Notes under the pieces: model-generated
Databases searched by the model: none
What the model was told of the DNA's origin: nothing
What the model saw: only the letters and a program-made list of their open reading frames with translations
Assembly: GCA_963730305.1 (NCBI GenBank)
Contig: CAVSRB010000006.1
Location: 186,001 to 250,000, forward strand
Direction of reading: 5' to 3'
Source: CAMYMQ01 sp963730305
GTDB lineage: Bacteria; Pseudomonadota; Alphaproteobacteria; Bin65
Length of the DNA: 64,000 nt
In this document: positions 37,360 through 46,613 of the stretch, in pieces
How positions within the stretch are numbered: the first letter of the stretch is position 1
Layout of the letters: the number at the start of each line of letters is the position of its first letter
Made by a program: the position numbers and the translations under genes

Positions 37360-38235
37360 ATGGCCACCGAAGACCACATCCGTAATCCGATCGAATGGGG
37401 CTGGGCCCAGGTCAAGGGCGCGACCCACGCAGTCAATTCCGCCGCGCACGCGATCGAAGGCGACCAGCGGGCGCGCTACGGCACGCACCCGAGCGTCCGC
37501 CGGATCGGCCGCGCCGACCTCCGCGAGGCCCTGGAGAAGGGCGTCGAGGATTTCGGCGCCTACCGCACCGACGTCATCTTCCTGTGCCTGATCTACCCCG
37601 TCGTCGGCCTGGTGCTGGCGCAGCTCGTGTTCGGCAACAACCTGCTGCCGCTGGTGTTCCCGCTCGCCTCGGGCTTCGCGCTGCTCGGGCCGGTCGCGGC
37701 GATGGGCCTCTACGAGATGAGCCGGCGCCGCGAGGCGGGCGCCGACGTCAACTGGGCGGACGCCTTCGGCGTCCTGCGCTCGCCCGCCTTCGGCGCGATC
37801 TTCACGCTCGGCCTGCTGCTGGTCGGGATATTCCTCATCTGGCTGACGGCGGCCTGGGCCATCTTCGCGGTGACGCTCGGTCCCGCGGCGCCGGCCTCGA
37901 TCGGCGCCTTCGCGTCCGACCTGTTCACCACCGGCGCCGGCTGGGCGATGATCGGCATCGGCATCGGCGTCGGCTTCCTGTTCGCCGTGGTCGTGCTGAC
38001 GATCAGCGCGGTGTCGTTCCCGCTGCTGCTCGACCGCGACGTCGGCGTGGCCGAAGCGATCGCCACCTCGGTCCGCGCCGTGCGCACGAACCCGGGGCCG
38101 ATGGCCCTGTGGGGCCTGATCGTCGCCGGCGGGCTCGTGCTCGGCTCGATCCCGGCGCTGCTCGGCCTGGCCATCGTGATGCCGGTGCTCGGCCACGCGA
38201 CCTGGCACCTGTATCGCAAGCTGGTGGTGCGCTGA
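37360..38235 (+). CDS. DUF2189-family integral membrane protein
   Basis: 291 residues with about six membrane segments (starting near residue 70) and the family pattern VRRIGRADLREALEKGVEDF before the first helix and LLDRDVGVAEAIATSVRAVRTNP before the last pair. DUF2189 proteins are widespread in alphaproteobacteria, with no assigned role. The ATG follows a purine-rich GGGAGAAG site. It is divergent from the monooxygenase operon. Confidence 0.85.
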   Translation: MATEDHIRNPIEWGWAQVKGATHAVNSAAHAIEGDQRARYGTHPSVRRIGRADLREALEKGVEDFGAYRTDVIFLCLIYPVVGLVLAQLVFGNNLLPLVFPLASGFALLGPVAAMGLYEMSRRREAGADVNWADAFGVLRSPAFGAIFTLGLLLVGIFLIWLTAAWAIFAVTLGPAAPASIGAFASDLFTTGAGWAMIGIGIGVGFLFAVVVLTISAVSFPLLLDRDVGVAEAIATSVRAVRTNPGPMALWGLIVAGGLVLGSIPALLGLAIVMPVLGHATWHLYRKLVVR

Positions 38236-38268
38236 CGCGCCGGATAGCCGGCTGACCGACCCGCCGGC

Positions 38269-38329
38269 CTGATCCAGGCGCCCGTCTGATCCGGGCGCCC
38301 GTCTGATCCAGGCGCCCGTCTGATCCAGG
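38269..38329. repeat. 17-bp tandem repeat, 3.6 copies
   Basis: The unit CTGATCCAGGCGCCCGT is repeated three times with one base change in the second copy, followed by a partial fourth copy. It lies between the DUF2189 gene and the secreted-protein gene. Simple slippage is the likely origin; a hairpin can form but there is no T-tract. Confidence 0.8.
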
Positions 38330-38413
38330 TCAAGGCCGGCGGGCGCGTCCGCCTCTATTCGGTTGCCAGGGCCGGCGCAGGTCGTGCCGGCGGTCGAACG
38401 GAGGACGGACGAC

Positions 38414-38857
38414 ATGACGACGCCACTTCGCCGCGCGGCGCTGGCCTTCGGGCTGGTGGCGCTTGCCGCCTGGCCGGCGGCGGCCCAGGTGATGACGCCG
38501 CCGCGCGGCAGCGCCGAGCGCGCCGCGATCATGGACGCCATGCGCGCGCCGGTGCAGCGGCGCATCGGCAAGCCGGTGATCTTCGTGGTCAAGAAGCTGC
38601 GCGTGCTCGGCCCGTGGGCCTTCCTCGAAGCCGAGCCGCGCAATCCCGACGGCTCGGCGATCGACTATACCGGCACGCCGTTCGAGAGCGCCGTGCGCGC
38701 CGAGGCGTTCGGCGGCCTGGTCCACGGCCTGCTCAAGCTGGAGGGCGGCCGCTGGCGCGTCGTCGCCCAGGCCATCGGCGCGTCGGACGTACCCTACGTC
38801 CACTGGTGGCGCCGCTACGGCGCGCCGCGGGCGCTGCTGCCCTATTCGGAGGATTAG
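38414..38857 (+). CDS. Secreted protein of unknown function, paralogue of the 33183 gene
   Basis: 147 residues with a signal peptide (LAFGLVALAAWPAAAQ, cleavage about residue 25). The mature part shares RGSAER-A-I-DA-R-PV, the W-FL-A-P-G-IDYT block and RWRV-IGA with the protein at 33183, so the two are paralogues. The ATG at 38414 has GGAGG about ten bases upstream. It ends 6 bases before the end of the formate dehydrogenase beta gene on the opposite strand. Function unknown. Confidence 0.75.
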   Translation: MTTPLRRAALAFGLVALAAWPAAAQVMTPPRGSAERAAIMDAMRAPVQRRIGKPVIFVVKKLRVLGPWAFLEAEPRNPDGSAIDYTGTPFESAVRAEAFGGLVHGLLKLEGGRWRVVAQAIGASDVPYVHWWRRYGAPRALLPYSED

Positions 38858-38863
38858 GGGCGC

Positions 38864-40573
38864 TTACCGCTCGTCGGGGAAATGCCGGAACAGCGTGAAC
38901 ACCGGGTTCGCCGCCGCTTGGCCCAGGCCGCAGATCGAGGCGTCGGCCATCGCCCGGCCGACCTCTTCGATCAGGTCGCGGTCCCATGACCGGGCCTGCA
39001 TCAGCTTGACCGTCTTCTCGGTGCCGGCGCGGCACGGGGTGCACTGGCCGCAGCTCTCGTCCTCGAAGAAGCGCATCAGGTTCAGCGCGACTTCCTTGAG
39101 GTCGTCCTTGTCCGACAGCACGACGACGGCGTGGGAGCCGACGAAGCTGCCGTGCTTCTCGAGCTGGCCGAATTCGAGCGGCTCGTCGGCCAGGCTGGCG
39201 GGCAGCAGGCCGCCCGAGGCGCCGCCGGGCAGGTAGGCGCGCAAGGTGTGGCCCTCGGCCATGCCGCCGCAATATTCCGCGATCAGCTCGTTCAAGGTGA
39301 TGCCGGCCGGCGCCAGCTTGACGCCCGGCTCTTTCACCCGGCCGGAGACCGAGTAGCTGCGCAGCCCCTTGCCGCCGTTGCGGCCGTGGCCGGCGAACCA
39401 GTCGGCGCCCTTCTCGACGATGTCGCGGACCCAGAACAGGGTCTCGACGTTGTTCTCGCACGTCGGCCGGCCGAACAGGCCGACCTGGGCGACGTAGGGC
39501 GGGCGGTGGCGGGGCAGGCCGCGCTTGCCCTCGATCGATTCGATCATCGCCAATTCCTCGCCGCAGATATAGGCGCCGGCGCCGCGGCGGAGGTGGATCT
39601 CGGTGTGCGGGGCGAGGCCCGCGTCGCGGACCTTGTCGAGCTCCCGCAACAGGATCTCGCGGACGTGCGGATACTCGTCGCGCAGGTAGAAATAGGCGGC
39701 CTCGGCCTCGACCGCCCAGGCGGCGATCAGCATGCCCTCGATCACGCGGTGCGGGTCGGTCTCCAAATAGTGGCGGTCCTTGAACGTGCCGGGCTCGCCC
39801 TCGTCGCCGTTGACCGCGAGATAGCGCGGCTTGGCCTCGGCGCGGACGAACTGCCACTTGCGCCCGGTCGGGAAGCCCGCGCCGCCCAGCCCGCGCAGGC
39901 CGGAATCGCTCAGGATCTCGATCACCTGCTCGACCGTCCGCTCGCCCGACAGGCACGCCTGCAACAGGGCGTAGCCGCCCTCGGCGCGGTAGGCGTCGAG
40001 GTCCCGGTAGGCGGGGACGTGCGGATGGGTGTCGCCCGCCGCGATCGCCGCGGCCACGGTCTCGACGGTGGCGCCGGTCAGGTGGTTGTGGCCGACCTCG
40101 GCGACCGGCGCGGCCTCGCAGCGGCCCATGCAGGGCGCGCGGACCACCCGCACGGCGTCGGGATCGGTTCCCTCGCCGAGCGCGGCCAGCAGTTCCTCGG
40201 CGCCGGCCAGCATGCACGACAGGCTGTCGCAGACCCGAACGGTCAGCGCGGGCGGGGGCGCCTCGTTCTCCTTCACCACGTCGAAATGGGCGTAGAAGGT
40301 GGCGACCTCGTAGACCTCGGTCTGCGAGAGCTTCATCTCGTGGGCGAGCGCGGCGAGGTGCGGCGCCGACAGGTGGCCGTATTCGTCCTGGATCAGGTGG
40401 AGATGCTCGATCAGCAGGTCGCGCCGCCGCGGCCGGTCGCCGAGCAGGGCCTGGACCGCGTCCAGCGCCGCCGGGTCGACCTGCCGGCCCTTGGGGCGCG
40501 GCCGCGCCTTGCGCCGGCCGGCGCCGGGGTGGCGGAAGGTGCCGTCTGTGACCGTCTTGGTTTCGGATGCCAT
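38864..40573 (-). CDS. fdsB: NAD-dependent formate dehydrogenase, fused gamma-beta (NuoE-NuoF-like) subunit
   Basis: 569 residues joining two subunits usually encoded separately. Residues about 40-165 are NuoE/FdsG-like, with the four [2Fe-2S] cysteines (VRVCDSLSC... and APCMGRC). The rest is NuoF/FdsB-like: GLRGLGGAGFPTGRKW (NADH/FMN site), NGDEGEPGTFKDR, GAYICGEE and the [4Fe-4S] motif ESCGQCTPCRAGTEK with the later SICGLGQ. This unit passes electrons from the FdsA clusters to NAD+. Fused forms are known. Unusually, fdsA is not next to it but 6 kb downstream. fhs lies 58 bases upstream, on the same strand. Confidence 0.93.
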   Translation of the reverse strand: MASETKTVTDGTFRHPGAGRRKARPRPKGRQVDPAALDAVQALLGDRPRRRDLLIEHLHLIQDEYGHLSAPHLAALAHEMKLSQTEVYEVATFYAHFDVVKENEAPPPALTVRVCDSLSCMLAGAEELLAALGEGTDPDAVRVVRAPCMGRCEAAPVAEVGHNHLTGATVETVAAAIAAGDTHPHVPAYRDLDAYRAEGGYALLQACLSGERTVEQVIEILSDSGLRGLGGAGFPTGRKWQFVRAEAKPRYLAVNGDEGEPGTFKDRHYLETDPHRVIEGMLIAAWAVEAEAAYFYLRDEYPHVREILLRELDKVRDAGLAPHTEIHLRRGAGAYICGEELAMIESIEGKRGLPRHRPPYVAQVGLFGRPTCENNVETLFWVRDIVEKGADWFAGHGRNGGKGLRSYSVSGRVKEPGVKLAPAGITLNELIAEYCGGMAEGHTLRAYLPGGASGGLLPASLADEPLEFGQLEKHGSFVGSHAVVVLSDKDDLKEVALNLMRFFEDESCGQCTPCRAGTEKTVKLMQARSWDRDLIEEVGRAMADASICGLGQAAANPVFTLFRHFPDER

Positions 40574-40631
40574 CGGATGCCGGTTGCAGGCCGCGGGGTG
40601 CGTCAGGGCCCCTTGGGGACCCCCTGTATGC

Positions 40632-42302
40632 CTAAAACAGCCCCTCGATGAAACCCTCGGCGTTGACCGAGATGTTGTTCGCCGCCGGCACCCGGGGCAG
40701 GCCGGGCATGGTCATGATCTCGCCGCAGATCACGACCAGGAACTCGGCGCCGGCCGACAGCCGCACCTCGCGGATCGGCACGACGTGGTTCGACGGCGCG
40801 TTCTTGAGGTTGGGGTCGGTCGAGAAGCTGTACTGGGTCTTGGCCATGCAGATCGGGAAATGGCCGAAGCCCGCGTCCTGGAACGCCTTGAACTGGTCGC
40901 GCACCTTCTTGTCGGCGATGATGTCCTCGGCCCAGTAGATCTTGCGCGCGATGTGGCGGGTCTTCTCCCACAGCGTCTCCGAATCCTCGTAGAGCGGGCG
41001 GAACTGGGCGCTGCCGCTGTCGGCGACCTCGGCCACCTTGGCCGCCATCGCCTCGATCCCGGCGCTGCCCTCGGCCCAGTGGTTGCACTCGAAGGCGGCG
41101 ACGCCGAAGCCGGCGCAATAGTCGATCACCGCCCGGATCTCGGCGTCGGTGTCGGCGGTGAAGCGGTTGACGCCGACCACCACCGGCACGCTGTACTGGC
41201 CGATGTTGCGGATGTGGCGGCCCAGGTTCTCCAGGCCCTTGGTGACCGCCTCGACGTTCTCCGTGCCGAGCGCGTCGCGGGCGACGCCGCCGTGCATCTT
41301 GAGCGCGCGGACGGTCGCGACCAGCACCGCGGCGGTCGGCGACAGGCCGGCCTTGCGGCACTTGATGTCGAAGAACTTCTCGGCGCCCAGGTCGGCGCCG
41401 AAGCCGGCCTCGGTGACGACGTAGTCGGCCAGCTTGAGCGCGGTGCGCGTGGCGATCACCGAGTTGCAGCCGTGGGCGATGTTGGCGAACGGGCCGCCGT
41501 GGACGAAGGCCGGGTTGCCTTCGAGGGTCTGCACCAGGTTGGGCTGGAACGCGTCCTTCAAGAGCGCGGTCATCGAGCCCTCGGCCTTGAGGTCGCGGGC
41601 GCGCACCGGCTCGCGGTCGCGGGTGTAGCCGACGATGATGTTGCCCAGCCGGCGCTGCAGGTCGGCGAGGTCGTCGGCCAGGCAGAACACCGCCATGATC
41701 TCCGACGCCACGGTGATGTCGAAGCCGGTCTCGCGCGGGAACCCGTTGGTCACGCCGCCCAGCGACACCACGACGTCGCGCAGGGCGCGGTCGTTCATGT
41801 CGACGACCCGGCGCCAGGTCACCCGGCGGGCGTCGATGCCCAGGTCGTTGCCCCAGTAGATGTGGTTGTCGATCAGCGCCGACAGCAGGTTGTTGGCCGC
41901 GCCGATGGCGTGGAAGTCGCCGGTGAAGTGGAGGTTGATGTCCTCCATCGGCACCACCTGGGCGCGGCCGCCGCCGGCGGCGCCGCCCTTGATGCCGAAG
42001 CAGGGGCCGAGCGAGGGCTCGCGCAGGCAGATCGCGGTCTGCTTGCCGATCCGGTTGAGGCCGTCGCCGAGGCCGACCGTGGTCGTCGTCTTGCCCTCGC
42101 CGGCGGGGGTCGGCGTGATCGCGGTGACCAGGATCAGCTTGCCGTCGGGCCGGTCGGCGAGGGATTCGATGAAGTCGGCGGACAGCTTCGCCTTGTGCGG
42201 GCCGTAGCGGTAGAGCTCGCCCTGGGGGATGCCGAGCTTGTCGCCGATGGCTTCGATCGGCGCCAGCTCGGCGCCGCGGGCGATCTCGATGTCGCTGACC
42301 AT
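40632..42302 (-). CDS. fhs: Formate-tetrahydrofolate ligase
   Basis: 556 residues, the usual size. The ATP-binding P-loop ITPTPAGEGKTTTTVGLGDG and the signature LREPSLGPCFGIKGGAAGGG are intact, as is DMNDRALR. The enzyme makes 10-formyl-THF from formate, so with the formate dehydrogenase genes downstream it splits formate between one-carbon metabolism and oxidation. A 10-base palindrome (ATCTATAGAT, 42382) lies 80 bases before the start and could be regulatory. Confidence 0.97.
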   Translation of the reverse strand: MVSDIEIARGAELAPIEAIGDKLGIPQGELYRYGPHKAKLSADFIESLADRPDGKLILVTAITPTPAGEGKTTTTVGLGDGLNRIGKQTAICLREPSLGPCFGIKGGAAGGGRAQVVPMEDINLHFTGDFHAIGAANNLLSALIDNHIYWGNDLGIDARRVTWRRVVDMNDRALRDVVVSLGGVTNGFPRETGFDITVASEIMAVFCLADDLADLQRRLGNIIVGYTRDREPVRARDLKAEGSMTALLKDAFQPNLVQTLEGNPAFVHGGPFANIAHGCNSVIATRTALKLADYVVTEAGFGADLGAEKFFDIKCRKAGLSPTAAVLVATVRALKMHGGVARDALGTENVEAVTKGLENLGRHIRNIGQYSVPVVVGVNRFTADTDAEIRAVIDYCAGFGVAAFECNHWAEGSAGIEAMAAKVAEVADSGSAQFRPLYEDSETLWEKTRHIARKIYWAEDIIADKKVRDQFKAFQDAGFGHFPICMAKTQYSFSTDPNLKNAPSNHVVPIREVRLSAGAEFLVVICGEIMTMPGLPRVPAANNISVNAEGFIEGLF

Positions 42303-42428
42303 TACCTACCCCTTGTTGCCTCGAAAGCCTCGGTTACGGCCAATTCGTGCATAGACAAAGGTGGCCGCGAGGTCGAGCGAAATCTATAGATCGTTCGATT
42401 CGCGGCCGCCCGGCGCGGTGGGCCGGAG

Positions 42429-44267
42429 TCACGCGCGGTAGCGGCGCAGCGACCGGCGCATTCCGAACAGCATCGCGATCAGCAGCACCGATCCCGGCGC
42501 CGCGAGGATGAAGCCGAAGGTGCGCAGCGCGTTGAACGCGGGCAGGTTGCCGACGACCCAGAACGCGCCGACGCTGACGCCGATCAGGATCGGCCACACC
42601 GGCAGCCACAGCCACGGCCGCTCGAGCTGGCGGTCGTCGACGAAGAAGCCGTGGATGGCGTGGCTCCAGGCGGTCATCCCGGCCAGCAGGGTCAGGATGA
42701 TCAGCACCGGCGCCAGGTAGGGGGCCGCGACCCTGGCCCAGTCGGCGGGCTCGCGGAACAGCTCGAGCTTCATCGTCGCGAACAGCGCGGTGATGACGGC
42801 GCCGGGATTGGCCTTGAGCACGGGGATCAGGCCGCCCTTGCCGAACAGCTCGGTGTGCAGGGCCGCGCCACCGTAGACGCTGACCCAGATGATGGTCAGG
42901 AAGGCCGGCACGATGAAGGCGCCCGCGGTCATCTCGCGCACCGAGCGGCCGGTGGAAATGCGGGCGATGAAGGTGCCGGCGAGCGGCGCCAGGGCGATCC
43001 AGGTGCCCCAGTACCACAGCGTCCACCAGCCCTGCCATTGGGTGTCCTGGACGCCGGCGCCGGTGTCGAAGGCGAGCTCGGGCAGGTGGGCGAGGTAGTC
43101 GCCGATCGTCTGCACCGCCATCGACAACAGGAAGCGGGTCGGCCCGAAGGCGGCCAGCGCGACGCCGATCAGGATCACGGCGGCGAGCGCCAGCCCGGCG
43201 CTCCACCGCGCGCCGCGGCGCAGGCCGGCGGCGACCAGGACCAGGGTGATCGCGGTCGCGAGGCCGACCCCGACCAGCACGCTGACCGGCAGCGGCAGGC
43301 GCGCCAGCACGAAGGCCTCGAACGCTTCGCGGCTCGGCAGGCCGGCGGTCTGCGCGGCGGTGCGGGCCGCGGTCAGGGCCTTGCCGATCAGCGCGCCGCC
43401 GGTCTGGTGGCCGGTGAACGGCGCCAGGCTCGCCTCGGCCTGGAGCAGGCCCAGCCCGACCGCGGCGAGGACGACGCACAACCCGCCGGTCAGCAGCACC
43501 ACGTCGATGCTCAGCCCGACCGGCCCGCGCACGCGGCTGCCGATGAACGGCACCAGCGCGGTCGACGGCCGCGCCGGCAGCCGCCAGCGGCGCGCGCCGG
43601 CCGCGATCGCCACCCCGGTGACGCAGAACAGCGCCCACGGGTGGATCGCCCAGTGCAGCAGGGTCAGGCGCAGCGCCGGGCGGATCGCCTCCTCGGTCTC
43701 GAGGTCGCGCTGGGCGACGAACGGGTTGGCCTGGAAGTGGTAGAGCGGCTCGGCGACGGCCCAGACAGCGAGGCCCGAGGCGGTGCCGACCACCAGCATC
43801 ATCGCCAGCCACGACCAGAAGCCGAAGGCCGGCCGCTCGCCCGGCCGCCCGAGCCGGAGGTCGCCGACCCGACCGGCGATCAGCCACAGCGCGGCGATGA
43901 CGAAGCCCGAGGCGGCGATCACGTACCAGGCGCGCAGGTTCTGGATGATCCAGGCCTTGGCGTCGTTGAGCGCGACGATGGTCTCGCCCGGCTGGCTCGC
44001 CATCAGCCACAGCATGCCGCCGACGATCGCGACGGTGAGCAACAGCAAGACGATGCGCAGGCTGGGCGGCCGGCGCAGCCGGCGCGGCGCGGCGAAGCGG
44101 GGCAATGGCGCCGGCGCCGGGGGTGGCGGCGGCTTCGGACCGGGCAGGGGCGGCGGCGTGGCCGCGGCTGGTGGTGACGGGGTTGGCGGCAATGGCGGCG
44201 GCGTCGCGCGCGCCGGTCCGCCCGTCGGCGGCGGCGTCGAGCCGGTCCGGTCGTTCGGCCCCGTCAT
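42429..44267 (-). CDS. BCCT-family transporter
   Basis: 612 residues. The first ~55 are Pro/Gly-rich and probably cytoplasmic and disordered. About twelve membrane helices follow. The BCCT signature region is WTLWYWGTWIALAPLAGTFIARISTGRSVREM; an earlier marker is AVAEPLYHFQANPF. Members move betaine, carnitine or choline with Na+ or H+, or exchange them. The extended Pro-rich N-terminus is unusual. Substrate is not readable from the sequence; the gene stands alone, 126 bases from fhs. Confidence 0.88.
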   Translation of the reverse strand: MTGPNDRTGSTPPPTGGPARATPPPLPPTPSPPAAATPPPLPGPKPPPPPAPAPLPRFAAPRRLRRPPSLRIVLLLLTVAIVGGMLWLMASQPGETIVALNDAKAWIIQNLRAWYVIAASGFVIAALWLIAGRVGDLRLGRPGERPAFGFWSWLAMMLVVGTASGLAVWAVAEPLYHFQANPFVAQRDLETEEAIRPALRLTLLHWAIHPWALFCVTGVAIAAGARRWRLPARPSTALVPFIGSRVRGPVGLSIDVVLLTGGLCVVLAAVGLGLLQAEASLAPFTGHQTGGALIGKALTAARTAAQTAGLPSREAFEAFVLARLPLPVSVLVGVGLATAITLVLVAAGLRRGARWSAGLALAAVILIGVALAAFGPTRFLLSMAVQTIGDYLAHLPELAFDTGAGVQDTQWQGWWTLWYWGTWIALAPLAGTFIARISTGRSVREMTAGAFIVPAFLTIIWVSVYGGAALHTELFGKGGLIPVLKANPGAVITALFATMKLELFREPADWARVAAPYLAPVLIILTLLAGMTAWSHAIHGFFVDDRQLERPWLWLPVWPILIGVSVGAFWVVGNLPAFNALRTFGFILAAPGSVLLIAMLFGMRRSLRRYRA

Positions 44268-44437
44268 CGCGTCATCCCGTCCCTCCTCGGACCCGGCGCC
44301 GGACGGGCGCGCCGCCGCCGGGTCCCCATTCCCTTATGACACGCCGCGGAATGCGCCGAAAGCAAGGCGTCGGCGGATTTCCTTGACGCGTCAGCGGCCG
44401 GTGTCCTAGCGAAGCCGCAACAATCCGGGACACCCGC

Positions 44438-45385
44438 ATGAACGATGCCGCGCCGCCGCCGACCCTGACCGTGCCTGCCCCCGCCGCCGTCGTCGATCTC
44501 GCCATGGACGACGGCGCGGTCATCCGGCTGCGCCGCCACGGCAACCCGGACGGGCCGCGGATCGCGCTGAGCCACGGCAACGGCCTGGCCATCGACGCCT
44601 ATCTCCCGTTCTGGTCGCTGCTCCTGGACGGATACGACGTCATCCTGTTCGACATCCGCAACCACGGCCAGAACCCGCGCCACGACCCCGACCACCACAC
44701 CGACCACCACACCTGGGACTGGTTCGCCCGCGACATGGAGTCGATCTTCGACGGCATCGCGGCGCATTTCGGCGACCGCCAAGTGATCGGCGCGTTCCAT
44801 TCGCTGTCCTCGATCGCCGCGATCATGCACACCCTGGCGAAGGGGCCGCGCTGGTCGCCGCTGGTGCTGTTCGACCCGCCGCTGTTCCCGCGTCCCGGCC
44901 ACCCGCTCGAAGGGCTCGAGCGCGAGCACATGCGCGAGATGGGCGCGATCGCCCGGCGCCGGCCGCCGCGCTACGACGACCCGAGCGTGATGGCGGCCCA
45001 GCTGCGCCGGCGCGCGATGTTCCAGCGCTGGCGGCCGGGGTCCCACGACCTGTTCGCCCGGACCACCCTGCGCCCGGCGGCGGACGGCGACGGCTGGGAG
45101 CTGGCCTGCCCGCGCGAGCTCGAGGCGCGCATCTTCGAGACCAACATCGACCCGACCCTGTGGCCGCGGCTGCCGGAGGTTCCGGTGCCGCTCAAGATCA
45201 TCGCCGCCGACCCCGAGCTGCCCGGCCAGCAGGCGCCGGCGCTGCTGTCGGCGGCGGTCGCCGAGGACCAGGGCATCGACTACGCGATGATCCCGGAGAC
45301 GACCCATTTCCTCCAGATCGAGCAGCCCGAGGCGGTGCTCGCCGCGCTGGAGGCCTTCCTGCGGGCCAACGGGGTCGCCGTCTGA
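44438..45385 (+). CDS. Alpha/beta-hydrolase family protein
   Basis: 315 residues with an alpha/beta-hydrolase layout: LSHGNGLAIDAYLPFW (oxyanion region), VILFDIRNHGQN, the nucleophile elbow, and a C-terminal HFLQIEQPEAVL with the catalytic His. The elbow reads GAFHSLSSI rather than G-x-S-x-G, so it departs from the canonical motif although the serine is present. D-rich DPDHHTDHHTWDW could bind metal. Substrate unknown. It precedes lpxD by 84 bases on the same strand. Confidence 0.8.
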   Translation: MNDAAPPPTLTVPAPAAVVDLAMDDGAVIRLRRHGNPDGPRIALSHGNGLAIDAYLPFWSLLLDGYDVILFDIRNHGQNPRHDPDHHTDHHTWDWFARDMESIFDGIAAHFGDRQVIGAFHSLSSIAAIMHTLAKGPRWSPLVLFDPPLFPRPGHPLEGLEREHMREMGAIARRRPPRYDDPSVMAAQLRRRAMFQRWRPGSHDLFARTTLRPAADGDGWELACPRELEARIFETNIDPTLWPRLPEVPVPLKIIAADPELPGQQAPALLSAAVAEDQGIDYAMIPETTHFLQIEQPEAVLAALEAFLRANGVAV

Positions 45386-45468
45386 GCCCTGCCGGTTGCT
45401 ATCGCGGCGCGGGAGAGAGTATTGATCGTCCGCCGCCCGGCGGCCCCCGCAAGCATGCGACACAGGGT

Positions 45469-46578
45469 ATGAGCACCACCGTCCAGCCCGAACCGAGGTC
45501 CCTGACCGAGATCGCCGAGATCCTCGACGCCGACGTCGTCGGCGACGGCGGCTTCGTCGTCCGCGCCGTCGCCTATCCGGCGCTGGCCGAGGGCGAGGAC
45601 GTGCTGGCGCTGGCCATGGACAAGGGCTCCTTCGCCGCGCTGGCGGCGACCCGGGCCGGCGCGGTCGCGGTGGCGCCGGGGTCTGAGGTCGATCTCGACC
45701 GGTTCCGCGGCGGCCTGGTGTTCAAGCGGCCGCGACTGGCGCTGGCCCAGCTGCTCGCCCTGTTCCCGCGCCCGGTCGCTTATGCCGAGGGGATCCATCC
45801 GACCGCGGTGATCGACGAGACGGCGCAGGTCGCCGCCGACGCGGCGATCGGGCCCTATGCGGTGGTCGGCGCGCGGGCGCGGATCGGCGCCGGGGCGGTG
45901 CTCGGCCCGCAGGTGACGATCGGCGCCGACGCGGTGGTCGGCGACGGCTGCTACCTCCACGCCGGGGTGCGCATCGGCGACCGCTGCATCCTCGGCGCGG
46001 GCTGCATCCTGCACTTCAACGTCGCGATCGGCGCCGACGGCTTCGGCTTCGTGACGCCGGAGGAGAGCAGCATCGAATTGGCCAAGCGCACCGGCGAGGT
46101 GACCGCACGCAACACCGAGCTCGTGCGTATCAATTCGATCGGCACCGTGATGATCGGCGACGGGGTCGAGATCGGCGCCGGGAGCTGCGTCGACCGCGGC
46201 ACGCTGGGCCCGACGCGGATCGGATCGGGAACAAAGATCGACAATCTGGTGCAAATCGGTCACAACGTAACCGTCGGCGAGAACTGCATGATCGCCGGCC
46301 AGGCCGGGGTCGCCGGCAGCACGAAGATCGGCGACCGCGTCGTCATCGGGGGCCATTCCGGTGTTGCCGATCACCTCACCGTGGGCGACGATGCGATCAT
46401 TACCGGGATGGCGGCCGTGATCGCGAATGTTGACGGCGCCAAGGTGTATGGAGGATACCCGGCCCGCCCCTGGAAACAGACGGTGGCGCTGGAAATGGAT
46501 CAAATGCGCATCGGACGGGCGTTGAGGGACTTGCAGGCCCTGTCCAGGAAGGTCAAGCGCCTGGAAGAGGGCGAGTGA
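45469..46578 (+). CDS. lpxD: LpxD-type UDP-3-O-acylglucosamine N-acyltransferase
   Basis: 369 residues: an N-terminal LpxD domain, left-handed beta-helix hexapeptide repeats from about residue 105 to 330, and a C-terminal helix (MRIGRALRDLQALSRKVKRLEE). The catalytic His is H265 (DNLVQIGHNVTVGEN). LpxD adds a 3-hydroxyacyl chain from ACP in lipid A synthesis. Here the gene is not in the usual bamA-lpxD-fabZ-lpxA-lpxB cluster but in front of an acyl carrier protein and a ketosynthase, so it may be a second, specialised copy. The ATG at 45469 is chosen for the family N-terminus. Confidence 0.88.
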   Translation: MSTTVQPEPRSLTEIAEILDADVVGDGGFVVRAVAYPALAEGEDVLALAMDKGSFAALAATRAGAVAVAPGSEVDLDRFRGGLVFKRPRLALAQLLALFPRPVAYAEGIHPTAVIDETAQVAADAAIGPYAVVGARARIGAGAVLGPQVTIGADAVVGDGCYLHAGVRIGDRCILGAGCILHFNVAIGADGFGFVTPEESSIELAKRTGEVTARNTELVRINSIGTVMIGDGVEIGAGSCVDRGTLGPTRIGSGTKIDNLVQIGHNVTVGENCMIAGQAGVAGSTKIGDRVVIGGHSGVADHLTVGDDAIITGMAAVIANVDGAKVYGGYPARPWKQTVALEMDQMRIGRALRDLQALSRKVKRLEEGE

Positions 46579-46613
46579 CCGGCGCCATGGGACGGTCCGA
46601 ACGGGAGTATTAG

